Assembly: GCF_900186465.1 (NCBI RefSeq)
Contig: NZ_LT891959.1
Span: 454,920-518,919 of the forward strand
Length of the DNA stretch: 64,000 nucleotides
From: Centipeda felix
GTDB taxonomy: Bacteria; Bacillota; Negativicutes; Selenomonadales; Selenomonadaceae
Direction: 5' to 3'
Shown here piece after piece: positions 1 through 10,652 of this stretch. The position numbers and the translations under genes were made by a program. The notes under the pieces are model-generated. The model worked only from the letters and a program-made list of their open reading frames with translations. It had not been told where the DNA came from and did not search any database. Position 1 is the first letter of the stretch. Each line of letters opens with the position of its first letter.

Positions 1-80
1 ACACCGAGCCGTGCCGCAATCTTCTCCCCCGAAACACAGCCCCCTGCCTCACGCAGCAGTTCCAATACATCGCTCCGCAT
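1..80 (-). CDS. birA: Biotin operon repressor / biotin protein ligase, N-terminal fragment (window edge)
   Basis: Only the first 26 codons are in the window. They read MRSDVLELLREAGG then CVSGEKIAARLGV, which matches the N-terminal winged-helix DNA-binding domain of BirA (compare Bacillus BirA with its FISGQKISDALG segment). The ATG at 80 is preceded by GGAGG eight bases upstream. BirA in Firmicutes couples biotin transfer to acetyl-CoA carboxylase with repression of biotin genes. The catalytic domain is outside the window, so a different HTH_11 regulator is possible. Confidence 0.6.
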   Translation of the reverse strand, partial: MRSDVLELLREAGGCVSGEKIAARLG

Positions 81-96
81 CGCCGCACCTCCAAAC

Positions 97-134
97 AAAA
101 AGTGATCTGCCCCATTATACAGCAGATCACTTTT
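97..134 (-). terminator. Rho-independent terminator after the glycosyltransferase-methyltransferase gene
   Basis: A 13-bp perfect stem (AAAAGTGATCTGC and its complement) around an 11-nt loop is followed on the minus strand by a T-rich stretch. It ends the surface-glycosylation genes before birA. The loop contains TGTATAAT, which could serve as a -10 for birA; this second role is a guess. Confidence 0.85.
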
Positions 135-170
135 CCACGCTACAAAAACATTGAACGATACATCCGATCT

Positions 171-1526
171 CTAAACACGCTTCGCCCGAACAAGCCACTG
201 ATAGGCATCGAGGTCCTCCGCATCCACAGAGATCGTTTGGAGTGACAGAAGTTCCTCGCGCAGCCGCTCTCCTATGTCAGGATATGGAACTGTTACGTAT
301 CTCATGTCCTGGATATCAAATTGGGCTTCCTGAAAGAGTTTAATAATCTCTTTTTTCGTAAAAAAACGAAGATGTGTACGATCTAATAAGCCCATACTCT
401 TGTACGTCCAGTTGCCTGAAAGAACTTCATATAGGTTGCTGATATGTCCAACATTTGGAATACTCGCGATAACTTCTCCGCCGGGAGCGAGCAGCTCCCG
501 CATATTCTCAATTGCTTTCCATGGATTCTGTAAGTGTTCAATGACATCGCCCATGACGATATAGTCGAAACGTTCGGCAACTTGTGATGGATCAAGACGC
601 TCTACATCCATCGACAGAATCGTTGCGTACGGCGCCGCAATTTCTGCCGCCTTTTCGTTCAGTTCCACACCATAAAGTCGTGCTGATGGATTTTGTGCAC
701 CGATTTCCCGCAAGGTCACCCCACAGGCACAGCCGATCTCTAGGACACGCAAACCAGCTTTTGAGAAGTCCATCAAAGACATAATATCCCTGCGCGGGAA
801 AAATGAATAGTCCAGTGAAACGCCCCATTTTTCATGGAAGAAATCGCATTCCCGTCGATAGCTGTCCGACGTCGTATCGGGATTTTCTCCATCACGATGC
901 ACATAGGTGCTCGGCAAGGTCGCTCCCCCATAGCCTGCCCGTGTCATACGCACCGTAAAGTCATAGGACGCGAGTGCGGGAAAAGAGTATCGCTCATCGA
1001 GCTTTCCTGCCGCCGATACGGCATCTCTCCTCGCCATCAGTGCAAACATCTCCGCAAGAATTTCCGGACAAGGAAGCGCTGCCTGCGCACGAATCTCCTC
1101 CGCCACATGCACATAGTCATCCCATGAGAGATAGTCGTTCGGCGGAATCAGCTGCGCCCTCCGATATGTCACAGGGGCAACGGCAGTCACTGCCCCAACG
1201 TTTGGGTCTGCAATAAGCACATCCAACATATCCTCCACCGTATGCGGCGCGAGCATCACATCTGCATGAAGGAAGAGAAGAACCTCCCCCTCTGAGGCTC
1301 GAATCCCCTCATTCACCGCATGTGCATAGCCATGATGCTCCTCACTGCGAAGTATACGAACATGGTCCATCGCATCAGACGTAAAAATCTGCTCATCTGC
1401 CGACGAACCATCATCGACAATGATCACTTCATACGGAATACGCACCGTATTTCGTACAGAAAAGAGGCAGCGTTCCAGCTTTTCCCGCATGTTGTAAACC
1501 GGAATGATAATGCTTAATTTTGCCAC
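171..1526 (-). CDS. Glycosyltransferase family 2 fused to SAM-dependent methyltransferase
   Basis: 451 aa in two domains. Residues about 3-230 are a GT2 (GT-A fold) domain: opening SIIIPVYNMREKL, the nucleotide-sugar motif VIIVDDGSS, and a D-x-D-like HADV. Residues about 255-410 are a class I methyltransferase: motif I VLEIGCACGVTL, then FDYIVMGDVIEHLQNP and LAPGGEVIASIPN. Such fusions are typical of genes for O-antigen, capsule or protein glycan decoration, where one chain both adds a sugar and methylates it. It lies 21 bp downstream of the cytidylyltransferase gene and probably shares its transcript. Donor and acceptor cannot be read from the sequence. Confidence 0.85.
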   Translation of the reverse strand: MAKLSIIIPVYNMREKLERCLFSVRNTVRIPYEVIIVDDGSSADEQIFTSDAMDHVRILRSEEHHGYAHAVNEGIRASEGEVLLFLHADVMLAPHTVEDMLDVLIADPNVGAVTAVAPVTYRRAQLIPPNDYLSWDDYVHVAEEIRAQAALPCPEILAEMFALMARRDAVSAAGKLDERYSFPALASYDFTVRMTRAGYGGATLPSTYVHRDGENPDTTSDSYRRECDFFHEKWGVSLDYSFFPRRDIMSLMDFSKAGLRVLEIGCACGVTLREIGAQNPSARLYGVELNEKAAEIAAPYATILSMDVERLDPSQVAERFDYIVMGDVIEHLQNPWKAIENMRELLAPGGEVIASIPNVGHISNLYEVLSGNWTYKSMGLLDRTHLRFFTKKEIIKLFQEAQFDIQDMRYVTVPYPDIGERLREELLSLQTISVDAEDLDAYQWLVRAKRV

Positions 1527-1547
1527 CTGATTACCTCACAATCTCCG

Positions 1548-2333
1548 CTATGCCCACAGCTTCCACGGTGCATCGCCCTGACTCCAAAGATCGTTCAATC
1601 GGACTTTATCTCGCTGCGTATCCATGCACTGCCAAAAGCCGTCATGCTTATAGGCAAATAAGCCGCCATCCCGTGCAATACTCTCAAGCGGCGTCGTCTC
1701 AAAGATGCACTGATTGTCATCACGTAGATAGTCAAACACCGATGGCTCAACAACCATAAATCCGCCGTTAATCCAGCCTCCATCCTCCTTCGCCTTTTCA
1801 ACAAAACGATTGATCTCATTTGATCCATGATCGATATCGAGGACACCGAATCTTCCCCCTGGCTGAATCGCTGTCATGGTCACAATGGCATTTTTGTGAT
1901 TCTGATGGGCATCAAGCAATGATTGAAGATTTACATTGCTCACCCCGTCGCCATAGGTCAGCATAAAGGCCTCATTGTCAATATACTTCTGAATCCGCTT
2001 GATACGCGCACCTGTCTGTGCATCCAGCCCCGTATTGACAAGCGTTACCTTCCACGGCTCTGATACATTGTTGTGCACGGTCATGCGATTTCCCTGTGTA
2101 AAATCAAAGGTGACGTCCGACGTATGCAAATAGTAGTCAGCAAAGTATTCCTTAATCATATAGCCCTTATAGCCGAGACAAATAACGAACTCATGAAAGC
2201 CATAGTGGGAGTAAATCTTCATAATATGCCAGAGGATCGGCTGCCCGCCGATCTCGATCATGGGCTTTGGGCGAAATACAGACTCCTCAGTAATACGGGT
2301 GCCATAGCCGCCGGCTAAGATTACAACCTTCAT
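1548..2333 (-). CDS. rfbF: Glucose-1-phosphate cytidylyltransferase
   Basis: 261 aa, the usual length of RfbF. It begins MKVVILAGGYGTRITEES, the nucleotidyltransferase signature with a K in FRPKPMIEIGG, and carries LTYGDGVSNV and WINGGFMVVEP, which are typical of the glucose-1-phosphate cytidylyltransferase branch. The enzyme makes CDP-glucose from CTP and glucose 1-phosphate, the entry to CDP-3,6-dideoxyhexoses in surface polysaccharides. An AGGAGG lies about 10 bases before the ATG. The usual next genes (rfbG dehydratase, rfbH) are not in this window, so the pathway must be completed elsewhere or CDP-glucose is used directly. Confidence 0.93.
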   Translation of the reverse strand: MKVVILAGGYGTRITEESVFRPKPMIEIGGQPILWHIMKIYSHYGFHEFVICLGYKGYMIKEYFADYYLHTSDVTFDFTQGNRMTVHNNVSEPWKVTLVNTGLDAQTGARIKRIQKYIDNEAFMLTYGDGVSNVNLQSLLDAHQNHKNAIVTMTAIQPGGRFGVLDIDHGSNEINRFVEKAKEDGGWINGGFMVVEPSVFDYLRDDNQCIFETTPLESIARDGGLFAYKHDGFWQCMDTQRDKVRLNDLWSQGDAPWKLWA

Positions 2334-2405
2334 ATAAAATCTTCCTCCTATTCACAAAAGCTCTTAGAGCTCCATTTATACCGACCAAAGAATATTTTCC
2401 AAACT

Positions 2406-2476
2406 AGATTTTACACCGAAGTGCGCGTGAAAAAGATGCGTTAAGATGGCAGTGCTGAATTTATCAATGCTTCCCT
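2406..2476. repeat. Fragment (one half) of the dispersed palindromic repeat
   Basis: This stretch matches the right half of the full copy at 23707-23872, including GCCGAAGTGCG-like, AAAAAGATGCGT, AAGATGG and the terminal ATTTATCAxTGCTTCC. The left half is missing. It occupies the gap between the 616-aa glycosyltransferase and the cytidylyltransferase. Confidence 0.75.
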
Positions 2477-2480
2477 AAGA

Positions 2481-4331
2481 TTACCGAATACATAAGGCGA
2501 CCATATCACCTGACAGAAGATAATGCAGATCATCGGATGCACCAAGAATCTCGTTCGTGGTCTGCTCGAAGAGAGAAATATCTCCGAAATAATGTGACTG
2601 GACACCGTACCCGACCCACACGCTCTTATTAGAAAATTCTTTTTTCAGCGCATAAACAAGACGAGGAACAGGAAAAACACGCTCTCCATTCAACGGCAAA
2701 ATGCTATCATATATTAAATGAGGAACATCATTCGGAAGATTCTCCATCACATGCTCGAAACTATTGTAATTCAGTAAGGATACATAGAGAACCCCCTTGG
2801 CGTTCAATAAGCCATACGTTTCCTTAAAAAAAGAGATAATATCCGAAATCGGCACGACATTAAGAAACGCACCTAAAATGACCATATCATACGTCCCGTT
2901 TACTCGATCCGGCAAGTGATCGAGTGACGTCAACCGTATGACAGAATCCGCCATGTACGCTGCTTCCATCATATATTGCTCACGCGTAACAATGGCGTCA
3001 ATAATAACAGGTGTTTGGAGACGTCGAAAATGATTGCGAACCGTCAGAAGCCCCTCCCCAAACATCGGTTCAATAAACAAAACGCGTGACGGAGTTTCTC
3101 CGGTGGAAAAATCTTTAAGTATCTGATCTAAAAACACGAGATGTCCACGTGATGTCCATGGATCAATGCCCCACTTATGCTGGAATACAGGGCGCATTTC
3201 TATAATGGTCTTATAATTCCCATGAGTCGTGCGGACTTCATTCAGTGTTACGCCCCCGAAATGATGGACAAAGGTATCCTTGGCGAGAATTTGGCGGAAA
3301 CCTGACCGGCGTAGTGTTGCAGAAAAATCATCGTCCTCAAAATCACAGAGGACATAGCGATAGTCCGCACGTATCTCAGGCACATCAAAAAGATTCGGCA
3401 CAACGCTCACAAAGGGCATAAGAACAGCCCGTTCCTCCCAGAGGAGCGGGTTCGACACATTATGCACGGCGGCAAACGCCTCCATTTCCGGCATTGCCTC
3501 AAACCGATTTTCATAGTCTACCGGAATTCCTTGGCGATTGGAAATGCAGTTCTCATTGCATGTGGGAACGACCCAAAAGACATCCTTCTCCGCCTGGTGT
3601 ACGGCGAGGAGATTTTCCAGCCAATGCGGTGTGGCGACGGCATCGTTGGAGAAATAGACGACGTACTCGCCCTCTGCGATATGACGGGCAATTCCCCACC
3701 CGAGGTGATTGTATACGTTGTACTTCAGATTGATTTTCTTCTCGTGAGGCAGGCTGTTAAAATATGCCTCTGTCCCATCCGATGATCCATCGTTGATCGT
3801 AATGAGTTCAATATCTCCATGTGAAAAGTCCGTATGGCGAAGGAGGCTGTCGATGGCACAGCGCGAATACTCCACTTTGTTGTAGGCAGGGACGATGATC
3901 GACACGCGGTACTTTAAGTCCGTCCGGCGCGGCCTCTTCCGCGCTGCCTCAAATGCCGCAATCGTCTGCGCCAGATAGGCATCCTGTACTTCCGGATGCT
4001 GCAGGACAAGGTATTCCAGATCCAACTGATAGCTCAGATCCAAAAAGAGTGGCCGCAGTTCGTAGAAAAAATACTTCCACGCATCCCGCGCGTCCTCCGC
4101 AGTCAACGCTTTCTGTCCACTCCACGCAGCATTCAGCGCATAGCGACGGCACTTTTCCATGAGCGTTCCCTTCTCCTGGGATAGACGCTCCGCAACACCG
4201 TTCATCGCCACAGCAAAATCCGTCAACACCTGACGCGTCGGTTCTTCCATGCTGCCGTCTGTGGAAAGCATACTGCCGATGTAGTCCACAGCTTCCCGCG
4301 CTGTGTCCATGATCTCCTCATACCACTGCAT
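2481..4331 (-). CDS. Large glycosyltransferase family 2 protein with methyltransferase-like C-terminus
   Basis: 616 aa. Residues 1-140 are a helical N-terminal region without a recognised motif. Residues about 143-390 are a GT2 domain (VSIIVPAYNKVEYS, ITINDGSSDGTEAY, YFSNDAVATPHWLENLL). Residues about 425-600 look like a Rossmann methyltransferase fold (VLFIEPMFGEGL, YDMVILGAFLNVVP, GLLNAKGVLYVSLLNYN) with a poor motif I, so it may be inactive. The overall plan resembles large glycosyltransferases beside flagellin or surface-glycan genes. The ATG has GAGAGG five bases upstream. It is followed by rfbF and the second GT2-methyltransferase fusion. Confidence 0.8.
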   Translation of the reverse strand: MQWYEEIMDTAREAVDYIGSMLSTDGSMEEPTRQVLTDFAVAMNGVAERLSQEKGTLMEKCRRYALNAAWSGQKALTAEDARDAWKYFFYELRPLFLDLSYQLDLEYLVLQHPEVQDAYLAQTIAAFEAARKRPRRTDLKYRVSIIVPAYNKVEYSRCAIDSLLRHTDFSHGDIELITINDGSSDGTEAYFNSLPHEKKINLKYNVYNHLGWGIARHIAEGEYVVYFSNDAVATPHWLENLLAVHQAEKDVFWVVPTCNENCISNRQGIPVDYENRFEAMPEMEAFAAVHNVSNPLLWEERAVLMPFVSVVPNLFDVPEIRADYRYVLCDFEDDDFSATLRRSGFRQILAKDTFVHHFGGVTLNEVRTTHGNYKTIIEMRPVFQHKWGIDPWTSRGHLVFLDQILKDFSTGETPSRVLFIEPMFGEGLLTVRNHFRRLQTPVIIDAIVTREQYMMEAAYMADSVIRLTSLDHLPDRVNGTYDMVILGAFLNVVPISDIISFFKETYGLLNAKGVLYVSLLNYNSFEHVMENLPNDVPHLIYDSILPLNGERVFPVPRLVYALKKEFSNKSVWVGYGVQSHYFGDISLFEQTTNEILGASDDLHYLLSGDMVALCIR

Positions 4332-4372
4332 ACAAACCTCTCTCTGACTCCCTGCTGAACCCTTTTTCCTAT

Positions 4373-4378
4373 ATTATA
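4373..4378 (-). promoter_or_regulatory. Candidate -10 element for the glycosylation genes
   Basis: A perfect TATAAT lies 41 bp upstream of the 616-aa glycosyltransferase start and just after the ftsH terminator. The matching -35 (TTATGT at 17 bp) is poor, so the call rests on the -10 and its position. Confidence 0.4.
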
Positions 4379-4404
4379 ACTATCGGAAAAATCATACATA
4401 AGCT

Positions 4405-4450
4405 AAAGAAAAAGGCACTGCCGCTCATCTTTCCTCGCGGCAATGCCTTT
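4405..4450 (-). terminator. Rho-independent terminator of the tilS-hpt-ftsH operon
   Basis: On the minus strand AAAGGCATTGCCGC pairs with GCGGCAGTGCCTTT, followed by TTTTCTTT. It starts four bases after the ftsH stop codon. Confidence 0.92.
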
Positions 4451-4453
4451 CCA

Positions 4454-6448
<1,995 letters not shown>

Positions 6449-6459
6449 AAGGCGCCTCC

Positions 6460-7005
6460 TCACTCATAAACGGAACGCCGCAGCACCCCGATGTAGGGCA
6501 GATTCCGATATTTCTCCGCATAGTCCAGCCCATAGCCCACGAGGAACTCATCGGGAACCTCATGTCCGAGATAGTCGATCTCGACCGGCGTCACACGGCG
6601 CGAAGGCTTGGAGAGGAACGCACAGAGGCGGATGCTCTTCGGATGTCGCCCCTGCAGCAACGTTTTCAGATAGTGCATGGTCGTCCCCGAGTCGATGATG
6701 TCCTCCACGATGATGACATGTTGGTTCTCGATGGAAAAATCAAGATCTTTCAAAATCTTAACCTGTCCGCTGGAGACGGCCGCGTCGCCATAGCTGGAGA
6801 CAATCATAAAATCGAAGTTGACCGGGCGATCAATGGCGCGCACAAGGTCCGTAAAGAAGACGGCAGCTCCCTTCAAAATACCAACGCAGTATACCTTCTC
6901 CTGTGCATCGCGGTAGTCCTGTGTAATCTGTGCGCCGAGCTCCTGCACGCGCGCGCGTATCTCCTCTGCCGAGAACGATATGCGCTCAATATCATCGCTC
7001 ATCAT
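6460..7005 (-). CDS. hpt: Hypoxanthine phosphoribosyltransferase
   Basis: 181 aa, normal for the family. It salvages hypoxanthine (and often guanine) with PRPP to IMP (GMP). The PRPP loop is [14 protein letters not shown] (about residues 97-110) and the pyrophosphate loop region is [14 protein letters not shown]. The start ATG at 7005 overlaps the tilS stop as ATGA, with AGGAG nine to eleven bases upstream, so translation is probably coupled to tilS. A second ATG at 7002 would give 180 aa. In-frame extension upstream lies inside tilS and is not supported. Confidence 0.95.
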   Translation of the reverse strand: MMSDDIERISFSAEEIRARVQELGAQITQDYRDAQEKVYCVGILKGAAVFFTDLVRAIDRPVNFDFMIVSSYGDAAVSSGQVKILKDLDFSIENQHVIIVEDIIDSGTTMHYLKTLLQGRHPKSIRLCAFLSKPSRRVTPVEIDYLGHEVPDEFLVGYGLDYAEKYRNLPYIGVLRRSVYE

Positions 7006-8396
7006 GATGCTGTACTCTCCTTTTCCCATGCAATGGCAAAAACAACACAATGTTCCGTCACCGGTGCCAAGATGCTGCGCCTTCCCCCGACCATCCAAAA
7101 AATCTCACTGCTGCCGGCAACGGCAAGCAGCGGAATGCTGTCCCGCGCTTCACGCGGGATCTTATCGTCGATCATAATATCCTTGATTTTTTTGCGTCCG
7201 ATGGAGAGCCGCATATAGTCTCCGGGACGCCGTGTACGCAGGACAAGCGGCGGCAGCCCTGCCGCATCAGCATAGACAGCCTTCCCGTCCACTGCCTTCT
7301 GCCAATCCTCATCCGTCACGTCATCCATCCGACGCATGGAAAATAATCTTCCTTGGAAATTTATTATATCATATTCGTGGGTCAAAGGAAGGAAAATTTC
7401 TTCTTCCTTTCCCTGCTGTGTTGTCCGTGTTTCTTCGCGCTGAAGTCTGAGTACGCCATAGCGCATATGCGCACGCCATCCGTGCGGCAGCTCGCACTGT
7501 GCCGTTCCCGCCCGTGTGAGGAGACAGCGCATCCGTTCCTCATGCTCGTAGGAAAGATCCTGCTGGCCATCCGTCACGCGTTCCCAGAAGAGACGCAGGA
7601 CGCGCCGTACCATGGCCGTATGCAGCGTATTCAGCACGCCGACGGAGAGGCCACCGCCGGAGGATGCGCGCTTCAGTTCTGCCGCAGCATACTGCGTGAG
7701 GAAATCATCCTCCTCACCCGCGAGATCACTGAGGCGCACGAGTGCATCACGGATATTTCGATTACCGTAGGTGCAGAGGGTCGGCAAAAGCGTGTGGCGA
7801 ATCCGATTGCGCTGCGCATCCTGCTGATCATTCGTCAGGTCATGGCACGGGTGAAGCTCATGCGCCCGAATATATCCCTCAATCTCCGCGCGTACCGTAT
7901 GGAGCAGCGGACGCAGGTGGACGCCGTCCCACTCACGCATGGCGGCAAGCCCCGCGGGTCCCGTACCGCGCAGAATACGCATGAGCACTGTCTCCGCCAA
8001 ATCATCCGCATGATGGGCAAGCGCTATCGCATCGCAGTGCTCCTGCTCCTGCAGCCGATGGAGAAAATCATAGCGACAGATACGCGCCGCCGTCTCAAGC
8101 GAAAGTTTATGCATCTGCGCATAACGCGGTACGTCACCTACCTCTATGACGCAGGGAATATCGCGCGCCGCACAGTATGCCGCCACGGCATCTGCGTCCG
8201 CGCGTGACGCTGCTCCGCGAATGCCGTGCTCGTAGTGTGCGCAGATGATCTGCGGGCCGCCCTCCGCATGTAAATCTCTGAGAATATCCAGCAGAACCAG
8301 AGAATCCGTCCCACCCGAGCAGGCGGCGAGCACGCGGCGATCGGGCGCAAAAAATCCATGCGTCCGAAGAATGTCTGCCACCTGTCGTTTCAACAT
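7002..8396 (-). CDS. tilS: tRNA(Ile)-lysidine synthase
   Basis: 464 aa. TilS converts C34 of the AUA-reading tRNA-Ile to lysidine, which changes both its codon and amino-acid identity; it is essential. The PP-loop motif CSGGTDS is at about residues 26-32, the N-terminal adenylating domain continues to about 240, and the C-terminal LRTRRPGDYMRL and KIPREARDSIPLL segments are the TilS-specific domain. The ATG at 8396 begins MLKRQVADIL; an in-frame upstream ATG at 8426 would translate the dispersed repeat remnant and is rejected. First gene of the tilS-hpt-ftsH operon. Confidence 0.95.
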   Translation of the reverse strand: MLKRQVADILRTHGFFAPDRRVLAACSGGTDSLVLLDILRDLHAEGGPQIICAHYEHGIRGAASRADADAVAAYCAARDIPCVIEVGDVPRYAQMHKLSLETAARICRYDFLHRLQEQEHCDAIALAHHADDLAETVLMRILRGTGPAGLAAMREWDGVHLRPLLHTVRAEIEGYIRAHELHPCHDLTNDQQDAQRNRIRHTLLPTLCTYGNRNIRDALVRLSDLAGEEDDFLTQYAAAELKRASSGGGLSVGVLNTLHTAMVRRVLRLFWERVTDGQQDLSYEHEERMRCLLTRAGTAQCELPHGWRAHMRYGVLRLQREETRTTQQGKEEEIFLPLTHEYDIINFQGRLFSMRRMDDVTDEDWQKAVDGKAVYADAAGLPPLVLRTRRPGDYMRLSIGRKKIKDIMIDDKIPREARDSIPLLAVAGSSEIFWMVGGRRSILAPVTEHCVVFAIAWEKESTAS

Positions 8397-8407
8397 GATC
8401 TCCCGAT

Positions 8408-8528
8408 AAAGGAAGCACTGACCCATGCGTCCATCGCGTGGTGCACGCGTCGTACTGCCCGCTCAGAATTATCTCCGCGCAGACCATCATACACCGGTTC
8501 GATGAAAATCACGTGATCAGTGCTTTCC
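8408..8528. repeat. Decayed copy of the dispersed palindromic repeat
   Basis: The ends AAAGGAAGCACTGA (8408-8421) and TCAGTGCTTTCC (8517-8528) are the inverted termini of the element, but the interior has diverged. It fills the whole space between the yabR terminator and tilS, so the tilS operon promoter should lie within or at its edge. Confidence 0.6.
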
Positions 8529-8529
8529 A

Positions 8530-8557
8530 CAAAAAAGGCACTCCACATGGAGTGTCC
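8530..8557 (-). terminator. Rho-independent terminator after yabR
   Basis: On the minus strand GGACACTCCA pairs with TGGAGTGCC, followed by six T. It separates the glycosyltransferase-divIC-yabR unit from tilS-hpt-ftsH. Confidence 0.88.
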
Positions 8558-8591
8558 TCTTTCTCCTCATATCCTATCGCAGCATACGTGC

Positions 8592-9035
8592 TCAGCCACG
8601 GCGTGAGCCGCGTCCGCCACGCTTGGAATCCGTCTTGCGGCGCAGATCGGTCAATCGTTCATCGCTGTCCTTGAGGAAGCGCGACAACTTGTCCTCAAAG
8701 GACGGCGAGCCGATCTGACGTGATGCCGCCGTACGGCGCACATCGCGCGGTGGACGCGGCGGACGTGCCGGCGCAGCAGCGGACTGCGCAGCGGACGATT
8801 TATCCTGCAGAGCCTTGATCGACAGCCCGATCTTCCCACGATCATCCACGGTCAGTACCTTGACCTTGACCTTGTCATGCTCTTTTAGAAAATCATGCAC
8901 ATCGCTCACGTAGACGTCGGCAACCTCCGAGATGTGGATCAGCCCCGTCTTCCCTTCCGGGAGTTCGACAAAAGCACCAAAATTCGTGATACCCGTGACA
9001 ACACCCTCTACTACGCTGCCGACTTCAATGGCCAA
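8592..9035 (-). CDS. yabR: S1-domain RNA-binding protein (YabR / general stress protein 13 type)
   Basis: 147 aa. Residues 1-75 are an S1 OB-fold (VGSVVEGVVTGITNFGAFVEL, then KTGLIHISEV and the end VKVKVLTVDDRGKIGLSIK). The tail is rich in Ala, Pro and Arg and ends in RGGRGSRRG, which suggests RNA or ribosome contact. The TTG at 9035 gives MAIEVGSVVEG, the usual start of this family, and has GGGAAG seven bases upstream; the longer in-frame ATG at 9089 is less likely. It follows divIC as in Bacillus. Confidence 0.9.
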   Translation of the reverse strand: MAIEVGSVVEGVVTGITNFGAFVELPEGKTGLIHISEVADVYVSDVHDFLKEHDKVKVKVLTVDDRGKIGLSIKALQDKSSAAQSAAAPARPPRPPRDVRRTAASRQIGSPSFEDKLSRFLKDSDERLTDLRRKTDSKRGGRGSRRG

Positions 9036-9140
9036 AACAAATCTTCCCTTCAACGATAAACCATCGGGGTCTCCCCCACTGTCAGACATAATTATTATAC
9101 AGGGCGGACGCCCGTTCTGTCAAGAAAATACGCAGCCCAG

Positions 9141-9440
9141 TCAGTTGCCGTTTCCACGCTTTCCCGGTGCATAGGGAAGTTCCCCTTCCCCCGTCATGCC
9201 GAGCTCCTCACGCGCCAATTTCTCAATGTACGGCAATTCCCCAAGATGCGTTTTCTCCGCCTGCAAACGGTCATTCTCCTCCTGTGCAGCCGTCAGCCGC
9301 TCGGATGCCGCACGCTGCTCCGCACGCACGTGAAAGAGATAGATTCCCTGTGATACGATCATCGTACCAAAGTAACCAAGGATCAGAAGAACCGTCACAA
9401 CAAACCAGCGCGGCCGCCGTGCATTCTTTCTCCGTGCCAT
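9141..9440 (-). CDS. divIC: Septum formation initiator, DivIC/FtsB family
   Basis: 99 aa. A basic N-terminus (MARRKNARRPRW) is followed by one membrane helix (about 12-32) and a coiled coil (about 36-70, heptads in ERLTAAQEENDRLQAEKTHL), then a short C-terminal domain with IEKLAREELGM. This is the DivIC/FtsB plan: a bitopic cell-division protein that pairs with FtsL and FtsQ/DivIB. It sits nine bases after the glycosyltransferase and before yabR; the divIC-yabR pair is conserved in Firmicutes. Confidence 0.9.
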   Translation of the reverse strand: MARRKNARRPRWFVVTVLLILGYFGTMIVSQGIYLFHVRAEQRAASERLTAAQEENDRLQAEKTHLGELPYIEKLAREELGMTGEGELPYAPGKRGNGN

Positions 9441-9449
9441 CCGTCTCCC

Positions 9450-10574
9450 TCACTTTCGCTGAAGCATCTCTGTCAGAATCTCCGCCACGCGCTGTGCCGC
9501 CTCCTCGCGAGCACAGTCGCGTGCCGCCCTGCGCATGGCAGGCAGACGATGCGTAAGTATGTCCTCCACCGCCGGTGCCATGCGCTCGCCCGGGTGCAGC
9601 CATACGGCCGCTCCACATCGCGTCGCATAGACGGCGTTCTCCGTCTCCGGCCCCGGAATCGGGTCATGCAGGAGGAGCGGCAGCCCTGCAGCGAATGCCT
9701 CGCTGATTGTGAGCGCACCGGGCTTCGTGATGAGCAGATCTGCCGCGCGCATCAATACCGGCACATCGTGGGTATAGCCGCGCACGGAGATCACATGATG
9801 TGAATGTGCCGCGCGCGCACGCGCACGCTCCTCCAGTGCAGCATTATGTCCCGCCACGACGAGAACGGAGAGGCGCAGCTGTACTTGCTCCAAAGCCGCA
9901 AGGGTCGCCTCCATATCGCCAAGCCCCAGACCGCCGCCCATGAGAAGAACGGTCGGCCGATCTCCAGAGAGTCCTGCCTGTACCTGTGCCTCGCGGCGTG
10001 CCAAGCGGCTCGCCATGAGCGTAATCGGTATGCCCGTCGCATGGATGCACTTCCGATCAAAGCCACACGCCGCCATCTCATCCGCCATCGTCTCTGTCGC
10101 AACGAAATAGGCATCCACGTTACGCACAAACCAGATCGCGTGGAGAGCGTAGTCCGTGAGAAGTGCCGCCAGCGCAAAGGAGCCGCCATGCTGCTCGCGC
10201 CAGAGTGCTGCCGCCCCCTCGGGAAAGGGGTGGGTGGCGACCACAAGGTCGGGCTGATACGTTCGAATGATCCGTCCCATCGTACGCACCATCACCCAAG
10301 CAAAGGCAGCACGCACCGCACCCCCGCCCGCCTTCTTTCCCGCAATGTGGAAGAAGACATCGTAGAGATTCGGCACAAAGCGCAGCATCGTCAGATAAAT
10401 ACGTTTCATGAGATAGTGGATGATGGACACCTCTCGCGACATGAAGTCCACAACATCGATCCGCTGCTCCGCTGCTCCCGGCTGCGCCTTCAGTGCCGCA
10501 CGAATGGCCTCTGCCGCCCGCGTATGCCCTGCACCGATGGAGGCGGTCAAAATGAGAATGCGGGCATGTCCCAT
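9450..10574 (-). CDS. MurG/MGDG-synthase-like glycosyltransferase (UgtP type)
   Basis: 374 aa, GT28-type GT-B fold. It opens ILILTASIGAGHTRAAEAI, the glycine loop of the MGDG-synthase N-domain; DLVVATHPFPEGAA is the conserved HPF segment; VLLMGGGLGLGDM and LLITKPGALTISEAFAAGLP are the donor-binding C-domain motifs. Relatives transfer glucose or galactose to diacylglycerol, making membrane glycolipids. No signal peptide, so probably a cytosolic, membrane-associated enzyme. It has its own promoter and is nine bases upstream of divIC, which suggests coupling of lipid synthesis and division, as known for UgtP in Bacillus; that link is inference here. Confidence 0.85.
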   Translation of the reverse strand: MGHARILILTASIGAGHTRAAEAIRAALKAQPGAAEQRIDVVDFMSREVSIIHYLMKRIYLTMLRFVPNLYDVFFHIAGKKAGGGAVRAAFAWVMVRTMGRIIRTYQPDLVVATHPFPEGAAALWREQHGGSFALAALLTDYALHAIWFVRNVDAYFVATETMADEMAACGFDRKCIHATGIPITLMASRLARREAQVQAGLSGDRPTVLLMGGGLGLGDMEATLAALEQVQLRLSVLVVAGHNAALEERARARAAHSHHVISVRGYTHDVPVLMRAADLLITKPGALTISEAFAAGLPLLLHDPIPGPETENAVYATRCGAAVWLHPGERMAPAVEDILTHRLPAMRRAARDCAREEAAQRVAEILTEMLQRK

Positions 10575-10597
10575 CAGCTACCTCCTCATACAATCTT

Positions 10598-10625
10598 ATT
10601 TTAACATAATTTTTGACAATGGCAA
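10598..10625 (-). promoter_or_regulatory. Sigma-A-type promoter for the glycosyltransferase-divIC-yabR unit
   Basis: TTGCCA, 16 bp, TAAAAT on the minus strand in an AT-rich spacer 24 bp before the glycosyltransferase start. AGGAGG follows at 10587-10582. Confidence 0.6.
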
Positions 10626-10652
10626 AAATTTTTTGACGGACGATGTGGATTT

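Noticed and set aside
8396..8520. About 40-codon frame (VIFIEPVYDGLRGD to SASFIGRSC) upstream of tilS
   Set aside because: Reads well but has no Shine-Dalgarno sequence and ends in the repeat terminus; probably accidental.
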